Shown: positions 33,753 through 42,285 of the stretch, one piece after another
Position numbering within the stretch: the stretch's first letter is position 1
Layout of the letters: each line of letters begins with the position of its first letter
From: Pandoraea bronchicola
Lineage (GTDB): Bacteria > Pseudomonadota > Gammaproteobacteria > Burkholderiales > Burkholderiaceae
Direction: 5' to 3'
Length of the DNA: 64,000 nucleotides
NCBI RefSeq assembly: GCF_902459805.1
Contig: NZ_CABPST010000003.1
Location: forward strand, 464,602 to 528,601
Notes under the pieces: model-generated
The model's database searches: none
What the model saw: the letters and a program-made list of their open reading frames with translations, nothing else
What the model was told of the DNA's origin: nothing
Program-made: the position numbers and the translations under genes

Positions 33753-34010
33753 ATGATTAGCGCTGAACTCGGGCGACAACTTGAGAGCTACATTGCAGAG
33801 CTTGTGGTGACGGGCCGTTACGGCTCGAAGAGTGAGGTTTTGCGCGAAGGCGTGCGACTCATTCAGGATCGTGAGACCCAGCTTGCTGCGCTCGATGCCG
33901 TTGTTGAGAAGGGTATCGCCGACGCGCAAGCAGGCCGGGGCCAACCGGCCGCCGACGTGTTCGACCGTCTCGAAAAGAAGTATCAGGCAATGGTGAACGA
34001 CAAGGCATGA
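33753..34010 (+). CDS. parD: ParD-family antitoxin
   Basis: An 85-residue ribbon-helix-helix (CopG/ParD) antitoxin. MISAELGRQLESYIAELVVTGRYGSKSEVLREGVRL, abbreviated here, is the DNA-binding arm-helix-helix; the C-terminal part (DVFDRLEKKYQAMV) should wrap the toxin. GGAGG precedes the ATG; the longer frame from 33705 crosses the promoter and is rejected. It overlaps the toxin by four bases. Confidence 0.92.
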   Translation: MISAELGRQLESYIAELVVTGRYGSKSEVLREGVRLIQDRETQLAALDAVVEKGIADAQAGRGQPAADVFDRLEKKYQAMVNDKA

Positions 34011-34306
34011 TCGTTCACTTACTGCCCGAAGCTATCGTCGACCTCGAATCAATTGGTGACTACATCGCGCGGGACAATCCGCGCCGTGCCGTGACGTTCA
34101 TTCAGGAGCTGCGAGACAAGTGCTTGAGTCTTGCTGAGATGCCGCTAGCGTTCCCCGTGGTGCCGCGTTATGAGCGTTACGGTATCCGCCATCGCGTCTA
34201 CGGCAACTACCAGATCTTCTATCGTGTGGTCGAGTCGGACGACCGAATTGACGTCGTCCATATCCTCCACAGCGCTCGTAACTACGCCGCGGTTCTGTTT
34301 CCGTGA
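34007..34306 (+). CDS. parE: ParE-family toxin
   Basis: A 99-residue RelE/ParE-fold toxin: LLPEAIVDLESIGDYIARDNPRRA, then YGIRHRVYGNYQIFYRV and VVHILHSARNY. ParE toxins inhibit gyrase. Overlap with parD (ATGA) ensures balanced expression. Being 310 bp inside attR, the pair probably selects for keeping the prophage. Confidence 0.92.
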   Translation: MIVHLLPEAIVDLESIGDYIARDNPRRAVTFIQELRDKCLSLAEMPLAFPVVPRYERYGIRHRVYGNYQIFYRVVESDDRIDVVHILHSARNYAAVLFP

Positions 34307-34615
34307 GCCGATGCCGGTGAGGCACGTAGGGGGAGGATCGCGCGGCCAATCACTCACCCAACCGCGCCTAATACCGGCTCGTAATCTCCGCGCAGAGGCC
34401 CAAATTTTTGTGCTGAATTTTTGCGCAGACTATTGGAGGGTGTCTTTGGGACACACTGGCAAATACGGCTTCAAGCATTGGCCCCTCTCTGTCGATTTTT
34501 TTGTCAACGGGCGGCCGGAAAGCCTTGTCGCACCGTTGCATGTCCAGCTATGAGAATTGACAATCGGGACACCCTAACCGCCTAGAAAACAAAGAAGAAT
34601 TGCTATTTGATAACC
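34307..34615. other. Prophage right-end region without gene
   Basis: About 310 bp of mixed base composition before attR. The open plus frame across it begins antisense-like inside parE and has no protein character. No other element recognised. Confidence 0.5.
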
Positions 34616-34670
34616 GGATTGTGATTCCAGTCGTCGTGGGTTCGAGCCCCATCGGTCACCCCAAAATTCC
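34616..34670 (+). repeat. attR, partial tRNA-His copy
   Basis: A 55-bp match to the 3' half of tRNA-His with one change (C34647). The 5' half of the tRNA is absent, so this is an attachment-site scar, not a gene. Confidence 0.92.
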
Positions 34671-34681
34671 CTTGTAGTTCA

Positions 34682-34870
34682 TCACGTTTCAGCATCACGC
34701 CAATCCCCGTTCGGGGGAAATTTCCGGTAGATTTCAAGTCTTTCCGCCTCACTGTGCCCCAGTTGCGCAAGTATTTCTCGCAGCGCGGATCGTTCGGATA
34801 GGGCGGTCGCGCGCCATCCGTCTGCCCATGTGTAGTGCGAGATGCCGACGGGTTTTTCTTCGCAGCTCAA
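34682..34870 (-). pseudogene. C-terminal protein fragment beside attR
   Basis: The frame, SCEEKPVGISHYTWADGWRATALSERSALREIL..., ending GDWRDAET, looks like protein, but has only a TTG as start. The same frame stays open upstream to about 34960 (PDRNRWGVTLEL and earlier) with no ATG or GTG before a stop. It is therefore probably the 3' remnant of a longer gene cut by an earlier rearrangement at this site, though a TTG-started small gene is possible. Confidence 0.4.
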
Positions 34871-35097
34871 TTCAAGCGTGACTCCCCACCTGTTCCTATC
34901 CGGCGTGACTTGCGATAGGCAGCCGCTACGCAGCGCGCTCGAATCCGGCGTGGTCCCTTCTCAAAGTTTGATCTATGTCTAATGCGGCGCTCGACGCCCG
35001 CCGCCGGCGCGAGCGGGGGCGCTCATAATGGATTCGTCATGTTCTCATGACCCTGTCTTCCCGGATCGTCATGGTGCCCCATGCGACCCGGTTTCGG

Positions 35098-35124
35098 GAC
35101 CCACCCGTCTGGTGGGTCTTTTTT
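35098..35124 (+). terminator. Orphan rho-independent terminator
   Basis: GACCCACC / GGTGGGTC with five-base loop and six T. No coding gene ends upstream on this strand; a small-RNA origin is discussed in the findings. Confidence 0.75.
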
Positions 35125-35249
35125 CGTCTGTTCCTTTCGTCGTCGCGTATTTGGCGTAACGCCCCGATGTCACCCGTTGAATTCGAACGTGCTACGATTT
35201 TTCGAAACGTGCGGCGTTTTTCGACTTTCAGGACACAGCGGAGACAGCA

Positions 35250-35504
35250 ATGAGTCACTTCCTGCACGGCGGCCTCGGACTCGGCAATGACGGCGAGTTC
35301 GTGCGTTTTTACGTGAACGTCGACGGCAGCGTCTTCAACTGTCAGATCGGGCGGGCTGCGCTCAATCGTCTCGCAAAAGCAGACGCCACCGGTGAAGCAC
35401 TCTTTGATCAGTTCATGGACGCCGAGGACGAGATCGTCGAACTTGCCGCGAGGGCCATCGCCAACGGTGTGCGCACCGACCCCATCGTCGTCGACGTGCC
35501 CTGA
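35250..35504 (+). CDS. DUF1488-like small protein
   Basis: An 84-residue protein, MSHFLHGGLGLGNDGEFVRFYVNVDGSVFNCQIGRAALNRLAK, in part. The pattern V-x-F-x-V-x-V-D-G-x-V-x-C-x-I-x-x-x-A-L resembles DUF1488, whose function is unknown. GGAGAC lies before the ATG. It sits 123 bp upstream of another small unknown gene on the same strand. Confidence 0.7.
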   Translation: MSHFLHGGLGLGNDGEFVRFYVNVDGSVFNCQIGRAALNRLAKADATGEALFDQFMDAEDEIVELAARAIANGVRTDPIVVDVP

Positions 35505-35627
35505 GCCCGTTCGGTGCAAACCAAGCCAACAGAACCAGCCGAACTAGCCGAACCAACTTTTTCGCGCCGAACACTCGCAATTCCATTCGCCGCGACGTTT
35601 CCTGTATCTCGCCAACCGGAGTCTGTC

Positions 35628-35879
35628 ATGAGCTACACATCACATGAGCAGGTCTACGAATACCGCGCGGGTTATCAAATTCGCGTCCGCGCTTTTCAGA
35701 ACGAGTACGCCGGACCATGGGACTATCTGGTGCAGGTCATTCGGCACGGCCATCCGGAAGGGCCTGAGGTGCGCTCACCCGACGGGCATCGCGATAATCG
35801 CGTTGACGCCGAAATGGCAGGGCGCAAAGCGGGGGAGCGCATTGTCGATGAGTTGCTCGGCGACGACACGTACGTCTGA
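35628..35879 (+). CDS. Small hypothetical protein
   Basis: An 83-residue soluble protein, MSYTSHEQVYEYRAGYQIRV..., with a likely beta-sheet front (VRAFQNEYAGPWDYLVQVIRHG) and a helical tail (MAGRKAGERIVDELLGDD). CGGAG precedes the ATG, which is preferred over the upstream GTG that adds 38 low-complexity residues. Function unknown. Confidence 0.65.
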   Translation: MSYTSHEQVYEYRAGYQIRVRAFQNEYAGPWDYLVQVIRHGHPEGPEVRSPDGHRDNRVDAEMAGRKAGERIVDELLGDDTYV

Positions 35880-35911
35880 CGTCCACCGAAGCTCGCTTGG
35901 GTTGGCCGGTC

Positions 35912-37606
35912 TCACTTCTCCGGCGCTGCGCCGGTACGTTGCCAGTGACCGTCTGCCGAGAGGCAAGCGAGCCCATCCTCAGCCAGCTTCTCCAGATGCG
36001 CGTGCAAGGAGCGTCGTGCGACAGCGTGGCGCGACGCGGGTACGTCCGCGTACACCACCGGTATGAGCACGTCGATCGTGGCCGGCCCCAGTTGTTCAAG
36101 CGCATCGAGCGTGCGCGATTCGCGCGCTAACCGATGAGCGATGAGCCGGGCAATTCGCTGTGCCGGCTGGTCCATCACGAAGCCATGTCCCGGAGCGAGC
36201 CACTCGGGCGCAAATGCAGCCAGCTTCTCCAGCGACGCCAGATAGGTCGCCATATGCCCGTCAGGCGGGTTGATGACGACAGTCGATCCTTGCATGACGT
36301 GGTCGCCGGTGAAGACCATCTTCGCCATGTCCAGCCCGTAGCACAGGTGATTGGATGCATGCCCCGGCGTATGAATCGCTCGCAGGAGGCGGCCGTCCGG
36401 CAACGTTACGGCGTCGCCGTCCGTGAGCGTGACGTCCGGCACGAACGCCGTGTCTTGTCCTTCGTCATGACGCGCGCGCATGCCGAACGTCGTCGCCCCC
36501 GTCTTCTCTTTCAGCAGGCGCGCGCCGGGTGAATGATCGCGGTGCGTGTGCGTGACGAAAATCTGACGGATGTCCCCGGGGGCGGCACGCAAGATCGCGT
36601 CGATATGCGCCGGGTCATCGGGTCCCGGATCGATGACAGCCCACGTGTTATCAGGACCACCACCCAAAAGATAGGTGTTCGTGCCGGGGCCGGTCATCAT
36701 GCCCGGATTCGGCGCGGCGAGACGCAGCACGCCAGGCATCAGCGTCACCACCTGCCCGGGCGTGATCTCGTAGCTGCCCGTGCCTTGTTCATGCGGATCG
36801 ATCAGTGTCAGTTCGCCCCACGCCGGCTCGCCGGGGGCGACCGGCCAGCGGCCGCGCTTGCCATTGGCAAGACGCGGTTGAATGCGCGGCACAACATCGA
36901 GCGCCCCCGCGGCGGCCATCGCCCGGTCCGCCGTCCCCATGGCGTCCAGCCATTGCAGCAGCTTGCGTGTGGGTGGCAGCAGGCGTAGTTGATCGGCATG
37001 TGCAAGGGCGTACTGAGGGCGCATCCATCGATGTGCCGCCGTCTCGTTCTGGTCGACCTCGACCTGCTGGCCCTCGGGCAGCATCGCCAGAAAGAATCGC
37101 GTATCGAAACGCTTCGGCAAGCCCAGCGGCGTAACCCAGTGACTCAAATAGTGCAGACGTTGCGGGGCGAGCCGCACGTCGAACGAGCGGCACAGCGAGG
37201 CAATGTCTACGCGCCCGTCGTGCAGTGCCTCACGCTCGCCGCGCATCGCGCTCAGGCGGCGTTCGTCAACCGGCGCCCCCGATGCATCGTCCGCAAACAG
37301 CACCCCCGTTTCCTCGAAGCATTCCCGCATCGCGGCCACGTAGTAATCGAGGCCGCCCCCCGGCAGTTGCAGACGCCGGCTGGCGGTCGCGTCGTCGAGT
37401 CCGTCGCACGCGACGTGGCCCAGCCGGTCGTCAGCATCCACTACGCCGCCGGGGAACACGTAGGCATTGGAACTGAAGTCGGTCGCTCGCACGGCGCGCC
37501 GTAATAGCAAGACCTCCATGCCGCTTGCCCGCTCGCGCAGCACGACGAGACTGGCGGCCATTCGCAGGCTGGGGGGTACCGGGTGCGGTTCGGGGCGATC
37601 GGACAT
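35912..37606 (-). CDS. Nudix and metallo-beta-lactamase fold fusion hydrolase
   Basis: A 564-residue two-enzyme fusion. Residues about 10-230 form a Nudix domain with MRECFEETGVLF as the metal-binding box; residues about 280-500 form a metallo-beta-lactamase hydrolase with the zinc motif THTHRDHSPGA and further ligands HTPGHASNH and FTGDHVM; the C-terminus is a LACTB2-type winged helix. The lactamase half may be a nuclease or thioesterase; the Nudix half may hydrolyse CoA or nucleotide derivatives. Both active sites look complete, so bifunctional activity is plausible. It may belong to the operon upstream, with a 147-bp gap. Confidence 0.88.
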   Translation of the reverse strand: MSDRPEPHPVPPSLRMAASLVVLRERASGMEVLLLRRAVRATDFSSNAYVFPGGVVDADDRLGHVACDGLDDATASRRLQLPGGGLDYYVAAMRECFEETGVLFADDASGAPVDERRLSAMRGEREALHDGRVDIASLCRSFDVRLAPQRLHYLSHWVTPLGLPKRFDTRFFLAMLPEGQQVEVDQNETAAHRWMRPQYALAHADQLRLLPPTRKLLQWLDAMGTADRAMAAAGALDVVPRIQPRLANGKRGRWPVAPGEPAWGELTLIDPHEQGTGSYEITPGQVVTLMPGVLRLAAPNPGMMTGPGTNTYLLGGGPDNTWAVIDPGPDDPAHIDAILRAAPGDIRQIFVTHTHRDHSPGARLLKEKTGATTFGMRARHDEGQDTAFVPDVTLTDGDAVTLPDGRLLRAIHTPGHASNHLCYGLDMAKMVFTGDHVMQGSTVVINPPDGHMATYLASLEKLAAFAPEWLAPGHGFVMDQPAQRIARLIAHRLARESRTLDALEQLGPATIDVLIPVVYADVPASRHAVARRSLHAHLEKLAEDGLACLSADGHWQRTGAAPEK

Positions 37607-37753
37607 GAGGCGTGCGGCCGCAAGCCGCGCTAAAACGGGAAGTGCCTAGTTTGCCATTGGAAATCACCCGCCGCAGGCGGGGCTACCCCCGATGTGCGGC
37701 GCGAGCGGTGTGTGCGTTCTGTGCGGTGCGTGGCGCGGCTAGTGAAGTGCCAT

Positions 37754-38770
37754 TTACACGGCGTCATTGGCGGCATGCACGGACACCGTCATGGCAGGCT
37801 CGGCGCCGCCGTATTGGGGTGACGGCATGCGCGCCGCAACGTCTTGCAGCCATTGCATCGTCGCGTCGGGTTGCGTGACGGGCAACATGTGGCCGCCGTC
37901 TACGAGCGTCAGTCGAACGCGCTCACTGGCGAGCGGCATGCGCTCGCCTTGCGCACGGTAATCGAGAATGCGGTCGTCGCGTCCGTAGAGGATATCGACG
38001 GGGACCGGCAACGCAGCGTAACGTGCTGCGAGCCCGGGCATGTCGCGTTGCGCGGCGAGGATGTCGACGCTACTCGATTCGAAATTGCCCGGACGGTACC
38101 CCAACACGCCACCCCCGCGAATGAGGAAGTCCTTTGGGGCGTCTTCCGGACCGAAGACATACGTGAGTGTCGTGCGGCCCGTCATCATGCCGATAGGCAC
38201 GGCGAGGGTGCGCCCGACCCAGCGGCGCCACCACGCGCTGCGAATGACCAGCGCCCGAAAGGCGGCCGGCACTTCGGACACCGGTTGCGTCAGCGGCGCG
38301 ATCAGCGCTAGTGCCCCTACGCGTTGCGGATGATCGAGGGCCAGCGCCAGCGACACCGCGCCGCCCAGCGAGTGCCCCACCACAAGCGGACGCTCGAGCG
38401 CCAGTGCGTCGATCAATCGGGCAACGGCATTGGCCTGCGAGGCGATTGCACCATTGTCTTGTGCGGCACGCGTCGAGTAGCCGGACCCGGGGCGGTCGAC
38501 GAGCACGACGCGATGTGTGCGCGCCAGCGCCGCGAGCGGCAGATAGGCGAAGTTGCGCAGTTGACCGCACAGGCCGTGAATGAACACGACGGCCGGGCCA
38601 CGACCGAAATCGACGTAGTGCAGGCGTTCGCCATCGATATCGAGATATTGGCCATCGGGCGGCACGGCCGCTTCTGCGCGACGCGCAACGCGACGCGTGA
38701 AGCGCATCAGCACGACCACAACGGCGGCAAGCGCAATGACGAGGCAACCGAGCAAATAGGCGATGAGCAT
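37754..38770 (-). CDS. Membrane-anchored alpha/beta hydrolase
   Basis: A 338-residue hydrolase with an N-terminal membrane helix (MLIAYLLGCLVIALAAVVVV). The fold is shown by VVFIHGLCGQLRNF (oxyanion), the nucleophile elbow VGHSLGGAVSLAL, the acid in YGRDDRILDY and the His in VDGGHMLPV. It is last in a run with an SDR and a Baeyer-Villiger monooxygenase, which suggests it cleaves the ester or lactone they make. Confidence 0.9.
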   Translation of the reverse strand: MLIAYLLGCLVIALAAVVVVLMRFTRRVARRAEAAVPPDGQYLDIDGERLHYVDFGRGPAVVFIHGLCGQLRNFAYLPLAALARTHRVVLVDRPGSGYSTRAAQDNGAIASQANAVARLIDALALERPLVVGHSLGGAVSLALALDHPQRVGALALIAPLTQPVSEVPAAFRALVIRSAWWRRWVGRTLAVPIGMMTGRTTLTYVFGPEDAPKDFLIRGGGVLGYRPGNFESSSVDILAAQRDMPGLAARYAALPVPVDILYGRDDRILDYRAQGERMPLASERVRLTLVDGGHMLPVTQPDATMQWLQDVAARMPSPQYGGAEPAMTVSVHAANDAV

Positions 38771-38875
38771 GATGTCGTGTCGATCAGCAGGTAATGTCAG
38801 ACAGGCCGCATCCTAACAAGACGCGGCGCGAGTTGGCCATGGCGGGAGCGCGTTGCGCGTCTTGGCACGCGCGAG

Positions 38876-40450
38876 CTAACGTGTCGCCGATGCCACGCCA
38901 CCCGGCGTATTCGACGCCCGCGCGAGCGTGTCCGGCGCGACCGATTGCGTCGCGCGACGCTCGAAGTGCATCGCACCGTCGTCGACGCTGCCCCAACGCA
39001 TCAGCCGCAAGTCGCGCAGGTAACTCTGATAGAACACCCACGGCTTGCGTCGACCTTGCTTTGGCAGCACACCCGCGGCGCGTTGAATATAGCCCGACGA
39101 CAGGCCGATGGCCGGTATCTCGCCACGCTCGCCCTCGCGCAGACGCGGCACGCACGTGTCTGCGCCATGCGTATTCATATGATGGATCAGGCGGCAGACG
39201 TATTGCGCGATCAACTCGGCTTTGAGCGTCCATGATGCATTGGTGTAACCGAAGACCGATGCAAGGTTGGGCACATCGCTGTACATCATCCCCTTGTAAG
39301 AGACCGAGTCGGAGAGCACCACAGGCTTGCCATCGACCAACAGACGGGCACCCCCCATCAACTGCACGCGCAGGCCGGTCGCCGTCACGACGATATCGGC
39401 GTCGAGCGTCTTGCCGCTCTTGAGAGCCAGCCCGTTCGCGGTGAAGGAGGCGATCTCGTCGGTCACAATGGCTGCCTGGCCGCTGCGCAGCGCCTTGAAG
39501 ATATCGCCGCTCGGCGCGAGGCAAAGCCGTTGATCCCACGGGTTATAGCGTGGCGTGAGATCGCGTTCGACGTCGACATGACCTTGTGCCTGCCGTGCCG
39601 CGCGACGAATCAGCACGCGTCGGATCGCGTGCGGCCAGCGGCGCGCCGCGTTGTAAAAGCCGAGCGTGATGAGGACATTCTTCATGCGCACGACGCGGTG
39701 CGCCACGCCCGCCGGCAGCCACGCGCGCAATCGTTCGGCGACGCCGTCGCGCTGCGGCATCGACAGGATGTAGCTCGGCGAGCGCTGCAGCATGGTGACG
39801 TGTGCTGCCGTCGCCGCCATGCTCGGCAGCAGTGTCACCGCCGTGGCGCCGCTGCCGATGATGACCACGCGCTTATCGCGATAGTCGAGATCCTGCGGCC
39901 AGTGCTGCGGATGGACGACGGTGCCGGTGAAGGCATCCATGCCCGGCCAGGTCGGCGCATGTCCGGCGTCGTACGCGTAGTACCCGCTGCACATAAAGAG
40001 GAAACGGCAGGTGAGCGACTGCGTGTCCTGATGGCCGTCGGCGTGCGTGCGTTCGATGTCCAGCGTCCAGCGCGCGATGCTCGAATCCCAGCGGGCCTCT
40101 CGGACTTTGTGGCCGTAGCGGATCCGGCCGTCCAGCCCCTCGGCATGCGCCGTGTCTTTGAGATAGTCGAGAATCTTGCCTCCATCGGCAATGGCCTGAT
40201 CGCTGGCCCACGGACGGAAGCTGAAGCCGAGCGTGAACATGTCGGAGTCGGAGCGCACGCCGGGATAGCGGAAGAGGTCCCACGTGCCCCCCAGCGACTG
40301 ACGCGCTTCGAGCATGGCGAACCGTGTGCCCGGACAGCGCTCGCGCAGATAATGCGCGGCAGCGATGCCGGAGAGTCCGGCGCCCACGATGATGACGTCG
40401 AGATCCGTGGCGACGCTGGCAATGTCGGTGGCTGTCGTGTTTGCCGTCAT
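38876..40450 (-). CDS. Flavin monooxygenase, Baeyer-Villiger type
   Basis: A 524-residue FAD/NADPH enzyme that inserts oxygen next to a ketone. It has the FAD motif VGAGLSGIAAA, the Baeyer-Villiger fingerprint FTGTVVHPQHWP (FxGxxxHxxxW), and the NADPH motif IGSGATAVTLLPSMA. The start MTANTTATDIAS is preferred; the frame is open another 56 codons upstream into the SDR spacer. It is coupled to the SDR upstream with 22 bp between them, and the hydrolase follows at 105 bp. TetR-type control is likely from the divergent regulator. Confidence 0.92.
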   Translation of the reverse strand: MTANTTATDIASVATDLDVIIVGAGLSGIAAAHYLRERCPGTRFAMLEARQSLGGTWDLFRYPGVRSDSDMFTLGFSFRPWASDQAIADGGKILDYLKDTAHAEGLDGRIRYGHKVREARWDSSIARWTLDIERTHADGHQDTQSLTCRFLFMCSGYYAYDAGHAPTWPGMDAFTGTVVHPQHWPQDLDYRDKRVVIIGSGATAVTLLPSMAATAAHVTMLQRSPSYILSMPQRDGVAERLRAWLPAGVAHRVVRMKNVLITLGFYNAARRWPHAIRRVLIRRAARQAQGHVDVERDLTPRYNPWDQRLCLAPSGDIFKALRSGQAAIVTDEIASFTANGLALKSGKTLDADIVVTATGLRVQLMGGARLLVDGKPVVLSDSVSYKGMMYSDVPNLASVFGYTNASWTLKAELIAQYVCRLIHHMNTHGADTCVPRLREGERGEIPAIGLSSGYIQRAAGVLPKQGRRKPWVFYQSYLRDLRLMRWGSVDDGAMHFERRATQSVAPDTLARASNTPGGVASATR

Positions 40451-40472
40451 GGCGATGTCCTCCGGCCGTCGG

Positions 40473-41369
40473 TTATTTGGTTGCCGTGGAGCGAGCCGCG
40501 GCGTCGCGCTCGTTCGACGATGGCTTGCGCGCCATCGCGCTGCGCCGGTAGAACCAGACCACCATGGCCTGATAGCTTGCGCCAAGCAAGCGGGCCAGCT
40601 TGTCGACGCGACGTGCATCTGCGCCTACGAGTACCCGCCGCGCGTTGCGCTCGACGCCCGCGAGGATCTGTCGTGCGGCGGCGTCGGCACTCGTGACGTC
40701 GATGAGCTTGTTGGCGCGCCGCCGGTGCGTTTGGGCGTCCACGCCGGTGAGCGTGGAGATGCTGTCGTCGATACGCGAAGTTTGTACGATATTCGTCGCA
40801 ACGCCCCCCGGATGCACGCAGGTGCACGAGACGGGCGCACGCGCCAGATCGAGTTCCATTCGAAGGGCTTCGGTGAAGCCGCGCACGGCGAACTTGCTGG
40901 CGTTATAGGCGGATTGGGTGGGCATGGCGATGATGCCGAACAGGCTCGACGTATTGACGATATGCCCTTCGCCAGACGTCATGAGGTAGGGAAGAAACGC
41001 CTGCGTGCCGTGGACAACGCCCCAGAAGTTGATGTTCATCAGCCACGTGAAATCGTCCTCACGCAGGGTTGCAACCGGCACCGACAGCGAGACGCCCGCA
41101 TTGTTGAAGACGAGATTGACCTTGCCGTGGGCCGTGGCCGTCTCGCGGGCCCAGGCGAAGACCGCGTCGCGATCGGCGACGTCGAGGCGTTGGGCCGTGA
41201 CGCGCACGCCCAATGCACGGCATGCGGTGGCGGTGTTCGCCACGCTGCTCTCGTCGATGTCCGATAGCGCGAGATGCGCGCCGCGCCGTGCCAGCTCGAG
41301 CGCCAGTGAGCGGCCCATGCCAGACCCTGCACCCGTGATGGCCGCCACTTTGTCCGTGAACGTCTGCAT
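40473..41369 (-). CDS. Short-chain dehydrogenase/reductase
   Basis: A 298-residue NAD(P)-dependent oxidoreductase. Cofactor motif TGAGSGMG, NNAG, catalytic Ser in NTSSLFG, and YNASK are all present. A C-terminal extension of about 50 residues with basic and aromatic stretch (YQAMVVWFYRRSAMARKPSS) follows the fold. First gene of the operon with the monooxygenase and hydrolase; likely oxidises an alcohol to the ketone used by the monooxygenase. A palindromic operator lies upstream. Confidence 0.9.
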   Translation of the reverse strand: MQTFTDKVAAITGAGSGMGRSLALELARRGAHLALSDIDESSVANTATACRALGVRVTAQRLDVADRDAVFAWARETATAHGKVNLVFNNAGVSLSVPVATLREDDFTWLMNINFWGVVHGTQAFLPYLMTSGEGHIVNTSSLFGIIAMPTQSAYNASKFAVRGFTEALRMELDLARAPVSCTCVHPGGVATNIVQTSRIDDSISTLTGVDAQTHRRRANKLIDVTSADAAARQILAGVERNARRVLVGADARRVDKLARLLGASYQAMVVWFYRRSAMARKPSSNERDAAARSTATK

Positions 41370-41429
41370 TGCGCTGTCTCCGATGCGGGCCACGTCGATA
41401 TCCCGTTGGGTGACGGAGATCGCGTTGCC

Positions 41430-41454
41430 TATAATTTGGTGATACGTGTCACCA
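41430..41454. promoter_or_regulatory. TetR-type operator and tetR promoter
   Basis: TGGTGA-TACGTG-TCACCA (41437-41454) is an 18-bp near-perfect palindrome (only the two bases flanking ACGT fail to pair). TATAAT at 41430-41435 is a plus-strand -10 for the regulator. The site lies midway between the divergent genes. Confidence 0.65.
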
Positions 41455-41475
41455 CTTTAGTTTTCTGTCCGGGTG

Positions 41476-42180
41476 ATGTCAAATAGCGAAATGGAACAAG
41501 GACTCGAATCGAGAGATGCCGCATCGACGGCATCGCCATCTGCCGGGCCCGACGCGCCGCCGCCATCCGCGCCGGGCGGGCGGCGCTATGGCGGGGTGGG
41601 GCCGGCACAGCGGGAGCAGGCGCGTCGCACCGCGCTCATTGACGCCGCGACGGAAGTGTTCGGCACGGTGGGGTTTCGTCGCGCCACAGTGCGCTCGGTG
41701 TGCCGTCTGGCCAAGCTCAACGACCGCTACTTCTACGCGGCGTTCGAGAACATGGAGCATTTGCTGCGAGCGACGTATGCGCATCACGCGCAGACCTTGC
41801 TCGGCGAGTTGCAGGCGGCCATCGCCGCAAGTGCACCGACGCTCGACGCGCGACTCGACGCGGGTCTGCACAGCTTTTTCGCGTTTCTGCGCAATCCGCA
41901 TGCGGCGCGCGTCTTGCTGCTCGAAGTGATGGGCGTGAGCCCGGAGACGGACCAGGTCTATCACCGCTATATCTCCGAATTCGCGAAGCTGATTCTGGGG
42001 ATGGCCAACGTGCCGCCATCGGCCAGCGAGGACGCGCAAGCGCAAGCGAGAATCGTCGGCTTGGCGTTGGTGGGCGCCATGACCAACGCGGGCACTGCCT
42101 GGGTACTGATGGGCTATCAGGACAGCGAGGCATGCATGGTGGCGAGTTGCCGCCGCGTGCTGCGAGGCGCGCTTGTTTGA
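41476..42180 (+). CDS. TetR/AcrR-family regulator
   Basis: A 234-residue regulator. After a Pro/Ser-rich lead of about 45 residues, RTALIDAATEVFGTVGFRRATVRSVCRLAKLNDRYFYAAFENMEHLL, in part, forms the TetR helix-turn-helix; the rest is an all-helical ligand domain. Divergent from the SDR-monooxygenase operon with an operator between, so it is its likely repressor. The ligand is probably a substrate of that pathway. Confidence 0.9.
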   Translation: MSNSEMEQGLESRDAASTASPSAGPDAPPPSAPGGRRYGGVGPAQREQARRTALIDAATEVFGTVGFRRATVRSVCRLAKLNDRYFYAAFENMEHLLRATYAHHAQTLLGELQAAIAASAPTLDARLDAGLHSFFAFLRNPHAARVLLLEVMGVSPETDQVYHRYISEFAKLILGMANVPPSASEDAQAQARIVGLALVGAMTNAGTAWVLMGYQDSEACMVASCRRVLRGALV

Positions 42181-42285
42181 CGACGCCGTCGGCGCAGCGG
42201 CGGTCATGCTCGCTACAATACGACTTTCGCGTACGACGCCAACGCGCGCCGGCGCTTCTGATTTCTCACTCCTCAAAGGTCGAAA

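Larger units (their letters stand above)
22064..34670. mobile_element. Filamentous prophage (inovirus) in tRNA-His
   Basis: About 12.6 kb between 55-bp direct repeats that differ at one base. It holds a tyrosine integrase pointing at the left repeat, HUH replication protein, secretin, Zot-type ATPase, pVI-, pIII- and pVIII-like coat proteins and an ssDNA-binding protein in the M13/Pf gene order on the minus strand. A divergent XRE repressor and a cargo region with a DUF2726 protein and ParDE follow. All structural genes appear intact, so excision and virion production are plausible. The cargo half (31.8-34.6 kb) is visibly less GC-rich than the host. Confidence 0.93.

Noticed and set aside
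34616-34670. Second tRNA-His gene
   Set aside because: Only the 3' half of the tRNA is present; it is the attR scar.
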